39,136 nt of DNA. It comes from Dichomitus squalens LYAD-421 SS1. Taxonomy: Eukaryota; Basidiomycota; Agaricomycetes; Polyporales; Polyporaceae. The position numbers and the translations under genes were made by a program. The notes under the pieces are model-generated. The model made no database searches. It was not told where the DNA came from and was given only the letters and a program-made list of their open reading frames with translations. Position 1 is the stretch's first letter. Each line of letters opens with the position of its first letter. Below are positions 35,849-39,136 of the stretch, in pieces. Location: positions 176,287 through 215,422 of the forward strand of contig NW_006766887.1 of assembly GCF_000275845.1 (NCBI RefSeq), read 5' to 3'.

Positions 35849-37939
35849 ATGCAGGCGACACTGGATTCTACAGGGCTCAAGCGTACTGTCATCCCACCCA
35901 TCTTTGGACCGCCCGCCACTCATGCTCATCAGACCTGACCAGGGCTCTCACATGTCTCTCCAAGTTCGGCGACGACTTGGCCATCGTCGCGACCTCCGAG
36001 ACTATCGCGCTGTCCTCAACCAACACTGCTATGACTGCATACGGTCGCTTCAAGTATCCGAGATCGTTCTTTAGTAGATATCGCGTCGAGGCGCGTCCAG
36101 TGGGTGAAGATATCGAGGAGCTCCCGATCGTTTCTGGTCAGATCGTTATCAAGGTGTGTGCGCGCGCGCGTGGTGCTTCCTAGAGTGGAGGGGACACATC
36201 CTGACACGCATATAGCATCTCCTGTCAATATTCAAGCACAAGAACAACGAGAAGGCATGCGAGAAGTGCGAGTTCGTGATCACCGACGGCCCTACACAAA
36301 CCATTGCCCTTGAAGACGAAGACGAGGATCGTGACTCGCTGGAGAGCAGGTTGACTGTACGTTTGCATTGCAAGCATGGTGAATTCCAGCCCGTACACAC
36401 ACCTGTCCTTGCACCATCCCTTGCATTCTAACCCTTGTCGCCCTTTCGTGACCATGTATGCGCGTACTAACTCTTGTTGTACGTTTCAGGTGTGGTGAAG
36501 ACGCATCGCCTTTCCCTAAACCCCATGAACGACCATCTATCCCCCGCCATGCCAGACCCGACACTGGAGACGTCGCTCACCGTAGGCCCAAAAACTATGA
36601 AGAACATCCTTGAGCACTTCCCGTTTGGCAAGGGGAACAAGACAGACCCCCAGCTAATTTGGAACTTTCACGACGACGAGGTTGTCTTACGAAGCCTAGA
36701 AACCGGCGTGGACGGCAAAGGTACCAAGCATTTTTTTCGCGCATACGAGAGCTGTCATCGATATCAGAGCGCTACTGTTCAGGTCGCCCACAGCTCGTCA
36801 CGGAACTCACGCTCGGTGCGACCGAATTCGACACGTACGACTTGGCAGTGGGGCCGGTGACTATCGCCTTCCACCTCCGCGAATTCAATGTATGCGCCTC
36901 CGCGTCTCGTCTCTCAGCGTTCGCAAGCTGAACTCTCTCCCAAATCCACCAGGCGACGATCGCGTTCGCAGAAGCCTCCGAAGTGTCCCTCAACCTCCGC
37001 TTCACCGACCCCCTCGAGCCGCTCTACATCTCCGTCGACGCCGACTACGCCGACACGCTCTTCGTGATCGCCACCAGCCAGATCGTCTCGCGCTCCCAGC
37101 AGGCCTCCCAAGCGGACCCCACGCCCCGCAACCCGCGCAAGCGCCCCCTCGAAGAGGACCGCAACCACAACCAACCGCAGCAGCGGAACGTGCGCATCGC
37201 GGAGGGCGCGCTGCGGGAGCGGCCGCGGGTGCCGGCGAAGCCGACGAAGGTCGTGCGCAAGACGGACAGGCAGTCGATGGCGCGGGAGATGCACCCGCCC
37301 CCGCTCCCCACGGCGGAGCCGCAGCCGTCGTGGGCGGTCTTGACCGCCGCGCAGCAGCAGCAACGATCCCAGGACGGGCAGGGCGAAGGCCAGGGCGGCG
37401 AGCAGGCGTACGAGGACTATGAGGAAGAGTACGGGTATGAGTTCGGGCCATCGCAGCGCTCGCAGCGGCCTCGGCCCTCTGGGGGCGGGGCGCGACAGAA
37501 GGAAAGGGAGAAGGAGCCGCTCTTCCTGCCGAGCTCGCAGATCTCGCACCTGCCGCCCGCGTCGCAGGCGGCGATCATCGAGTCCGGGCTGGGCATCGAG
37601 CACATGACGGCGGAGGAGCTCGCGATGATGCTCGACGACGACGTGGACTTGGACGAGTTTGGGGGAGACGCAGACGCGGGCGGGGGGAGCGGAGGGCACG
37701 ACCAGGAGTACTTGAACGAGGACTGGCGGATGGAGGACCGCGAGCACTTCTTGACGGGGGAGGAGGGGCAGGGGGGGACGGACAGCTTCGAGCTTGTGGA
37801 CGATGAAGACTTTGAGATGGCGCCGACGCAGAATGGTGGGGGGACGAAGGTATGGTTGCATTTCGCGTCGCGTATATTGGTAGAATGCAGAGCTGATCCT
37901 ATGTCGTCTCAGACTTTTCTGCCACTTTTCAGGGATTAG
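35849..37939 (+). CDS. rad9: DNA-damage checkpoint protein RAD9 (9-1-1 clamp subunit)
   Basis: Rad9 forms the PCNA-like 9-1-1 ring with Rad1 and Hus1, is loaded at damaged DNA and activates ATR signalling. This is the fission-yeast/human type (budding-yeast Ddc1), not the BRCT protein called Rad9 in S. cerevisiae. Seven exons: 35849-35882, 35933-36153, 36216-36378, 36490-36720, 36783-36889, 36953-37849 and 37913-37939; 559 residues. The clamp part, about residues 1-285, shows LTRALTCLSKFGDDLAI, GRFKYPRSFFSRY and CKHGVVKTHRLSL. The tail has a basic RNPRKRP patch, seven SQ and one TQ site, and acidic stretches, and ends TFLPLFRD, resembling the conserved Rad9 C-terminus. The last exon encodes only eight residues. 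Confidence 0.93.
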
Positions 37940-38306
37940 ATCTGGTTGTGCGATGAGGCACTCGAGATGCTTGCTGTGGGTGTTTGAACCAGAAGACAAA
38001 ACGCTCGAGTTGATATACAACAATGTCGTATCCTGATACACAATGTGCCCAACAGATCATCAGACCCCGTTTTCCGTCTTCGGAACCAAATACATCTAAC
38101 AATACAACAAGTGATACAATGAAGAGTCCTTTTCAGCTCGCAGGAAGGCGCAGCAGATGCCCCGAGCAGGTCGTTGGAGCGGTCGTAAGGGTCGTCGACG
38201 CAGAGATCGTAAATATCGTGATCCTAAGCAGTGAACGGCGATTAATTCGGCGGACTGAATGGTATGGTGGCGGATACTCACGAGCAAGGTAATCGTTGAA
38301 AAAGAA
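37940..38306. other. Convergent intergenic region
   Basis: 367 bp between the RAD9 stop and the end of a small minus-strand gene. No gene is supported. Confidence 0.5.
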
Positions 38307-38630
38307 CTAGGCAGTAGGAGAACGCTGCGCTGGCGCCGGCTTCGACTGGCAAACGCCACCGTTTAAGAAGATGTCGTGCAGGTCGAAGGAGCTCTTCTTC
38401 CTGCGAACGGTATGTGTGCTCGTGCGTATGCTATCCTGGGCACTCTGTGCCAGGTTGACGCTTTTGTCATGAGCGTCGTCCTCGGGCGAGCCCGAGCGAG
38501 GGAATGGTGCCGCAGTCCGGTCTGGGGAGCCTATTGGGTCGCTGGCCAAACTTGACGAAGTGCGATGGGCAGTAGTGGGAGGTGGACGCGAAGCATGCGC
38601 AATCGGAGCGTAGTCCCAAGTGCGAGTCAT
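38307..38630 (-). CDS. Small hypothetical basidiomycete protein
   Basis: A single-exon frame of 107 residues with ATG at 38630 and TAG at 38309-38307. The N-terminus starts MTRTWDYAPIAHASRP; the middle is Ser/Pro-rich and polar; near the end is a basic-then-helical block RRKKSSFDLHDIFLNGG that looks conserved rather than random. No signal peptide or membrane segment is seen. A TATA-like box lies about 120 bp upstream in the right orientation. I do not recognise a function. It could be a regulatory phosphoprotein, but this is only a guess from composition. Confidence 0.55.
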   Translation of the reverse strand: MTRTWDYAPIAHASRPPPTTAHRTSSSLASDPIGSPDRTAAPFPRSGSPEDDAHDKSVNLAQSAQDSIRTSTHTVRRKKSSFDLHDIFLNGGVCQSKPAPAQRSPTA

Positions 38631-38748
38631 GGCAAGGGTCGTATGATTTCGTATAAGAGTGGTCGTGTGCAAAGGGTCGTGAGTGGTATCGCGGTAAGCC
38701 GAAGTGATAGCGAGGAATTGTTGCCCGATGGAGCAGCGCGATGGTACA

Positions 38749-38755
38749 ATATATA
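38749..38755 (-). promoter_or_regulatory. TATA box for the small minus-strand gene
   Basis: TATATAT read on the minus strand, about 120 bp upstream of the ATG at 38630. Spacing fits a fungal promoter with a short 5' UTR. Confidence 0.45.
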
Positions 38756-39109
38756 CGCCCGGGCTGGGGTGCCGCGAGCTATTGACCTATGTAGTTCCGC
38801 CACAGCCTCGCCCCGCGGAATGAAGACACCGATTTATTCGGGCGGGCTGCAGGGGGCTGGAGCGGAGGACGTCACTCTGCGTTCTCGCGCTGTCGGTCTT
38901 GGGCGATGGAGCGCGAGTCCAGGCCTAGCGCCAACCTGCTTCCGGTACCGGTCGCGGATGCGGACCAGCTCACGAGTCCCGTAGCCTCATTCCCAATCCC
39001 CTACTCTACAATGGAGCGCTGAGACGCGGCCGCATTTTCCGAGTCATGAGTCAAGGCATACTCGTGAGCAGTCCATCGCACAAGATGCATTCCGGAGGGA
39101 TTGAAGCTT
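38756..39109. other. Scaffold end, no supported gene
   Basis: Upstream sequence of the last small gene. No convincing coding frame or RNA gene. Confidence 0.5.
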
Positions 39110-39136
39110 GGGGGGGGGGGGGGGGGGTTTTGGGGG
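39110..39136. other. Terminal poly-G tract, probably technical
   Basis: Eighteen G, four T, then five G at the very end of the window. It does not match the fungal telomere repeat (TTAGGG). Poly-G tails are a known artefact of two-colour sequencing when signal is lost. Confidence 0.7.

Noticed and set aside
36914..38041. Long minus open frame opposite RAD9
   Set aside because: GC-rich shadow of RAD9 exon 6; low-complexity Leu/Arg/Val composition typical of antisense frames.
39110..39136. Telomere repeat
   Set aside because: Does not contain TTAGGG units; a single TTTT in poly-G is not a repeat array.

Overview
The window looks like a draft scaffold of a filamentous basidiomycete, probably an agaricomycete near the wood-decay Polyporales. 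The evidence is many short introns of about 50-60 nt, GC-rich exons, long acidic-tailed F-box proteins of a kind common in such fungi, and gene models of fungal type (Ste20/PAK kinase with a CRIB domain, fungal-type Rpb4, Tel1 and Rad9). The species assignment is inference. No bacterial operon, CRISPR array, rRNA or tRNA gene could be supported. The scaffold ends in a poly-G run that looks technical.

Layout. 0.8-2.5 kb (-): F-box protein gene with a one-base frameshift. 3.3-4.0 kb (-): RNA polymerase II subunit RPB4 in five exons. 4.4-6.8 kb (+): vacuolar-type amino-acid transporter in ten exons, with one unusually long intron. 7.1-10.3 kb (+): R3H-SUZ RNA-binding protein. 10.3-14.2 kb: gene-poor stretch with a 285-N assembly gap flanked by two identical 482-bp copies (probably one locus) and two adjacent TA-flanked inverted-repeat elements resembling Tc1/mariner-type MITEs. 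14.4-15.6 kb (+): MDR-type oxidoreductase just downstream of those elements. 15.6-16.0 kb (-): doubtful small ORF. 16.4-18.9 kb (-): PIF1 DNA helicase in eight exons. 19.6-22.3 kb (+): Ste20/PAK kinase in six exons. 23.0-32.8 kb (-): TEL1/ATM checkpoint kinase in eleven exons, about 3,105 residues. 33.5-35.4 kb (+): second F-box protein. 35.8-37.9 kb (+): RAD9 subunit of the 9-1-1 clamp in seven exons. 38.3-38.6 kb (-): small conserved-looking hypothetical gene. Exon boundaries were worked out by hand from splice signals, reading phase and family conservation.

How the genes relate. Most are independently transcribed housekeeping genes. The notable point is that three genome-maintenance genes, PIF1 (telomere and replication helicase), TEL1 (ATM, telomere and double-strand-break kinase) and RAD9 (damage clamp), lie within about 22 kb. 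The RAD9 tail is rich in SQ/TQ sites, the preferred targets of Tel1/ATM-type kinases, so a functional link is plausible. Physical linkage may still be chance. I found no convincing new biological system. The best leads are this linkage, two probable GC-AG introns, the paired MITEs next to a promoter, and the assembly artefacts.
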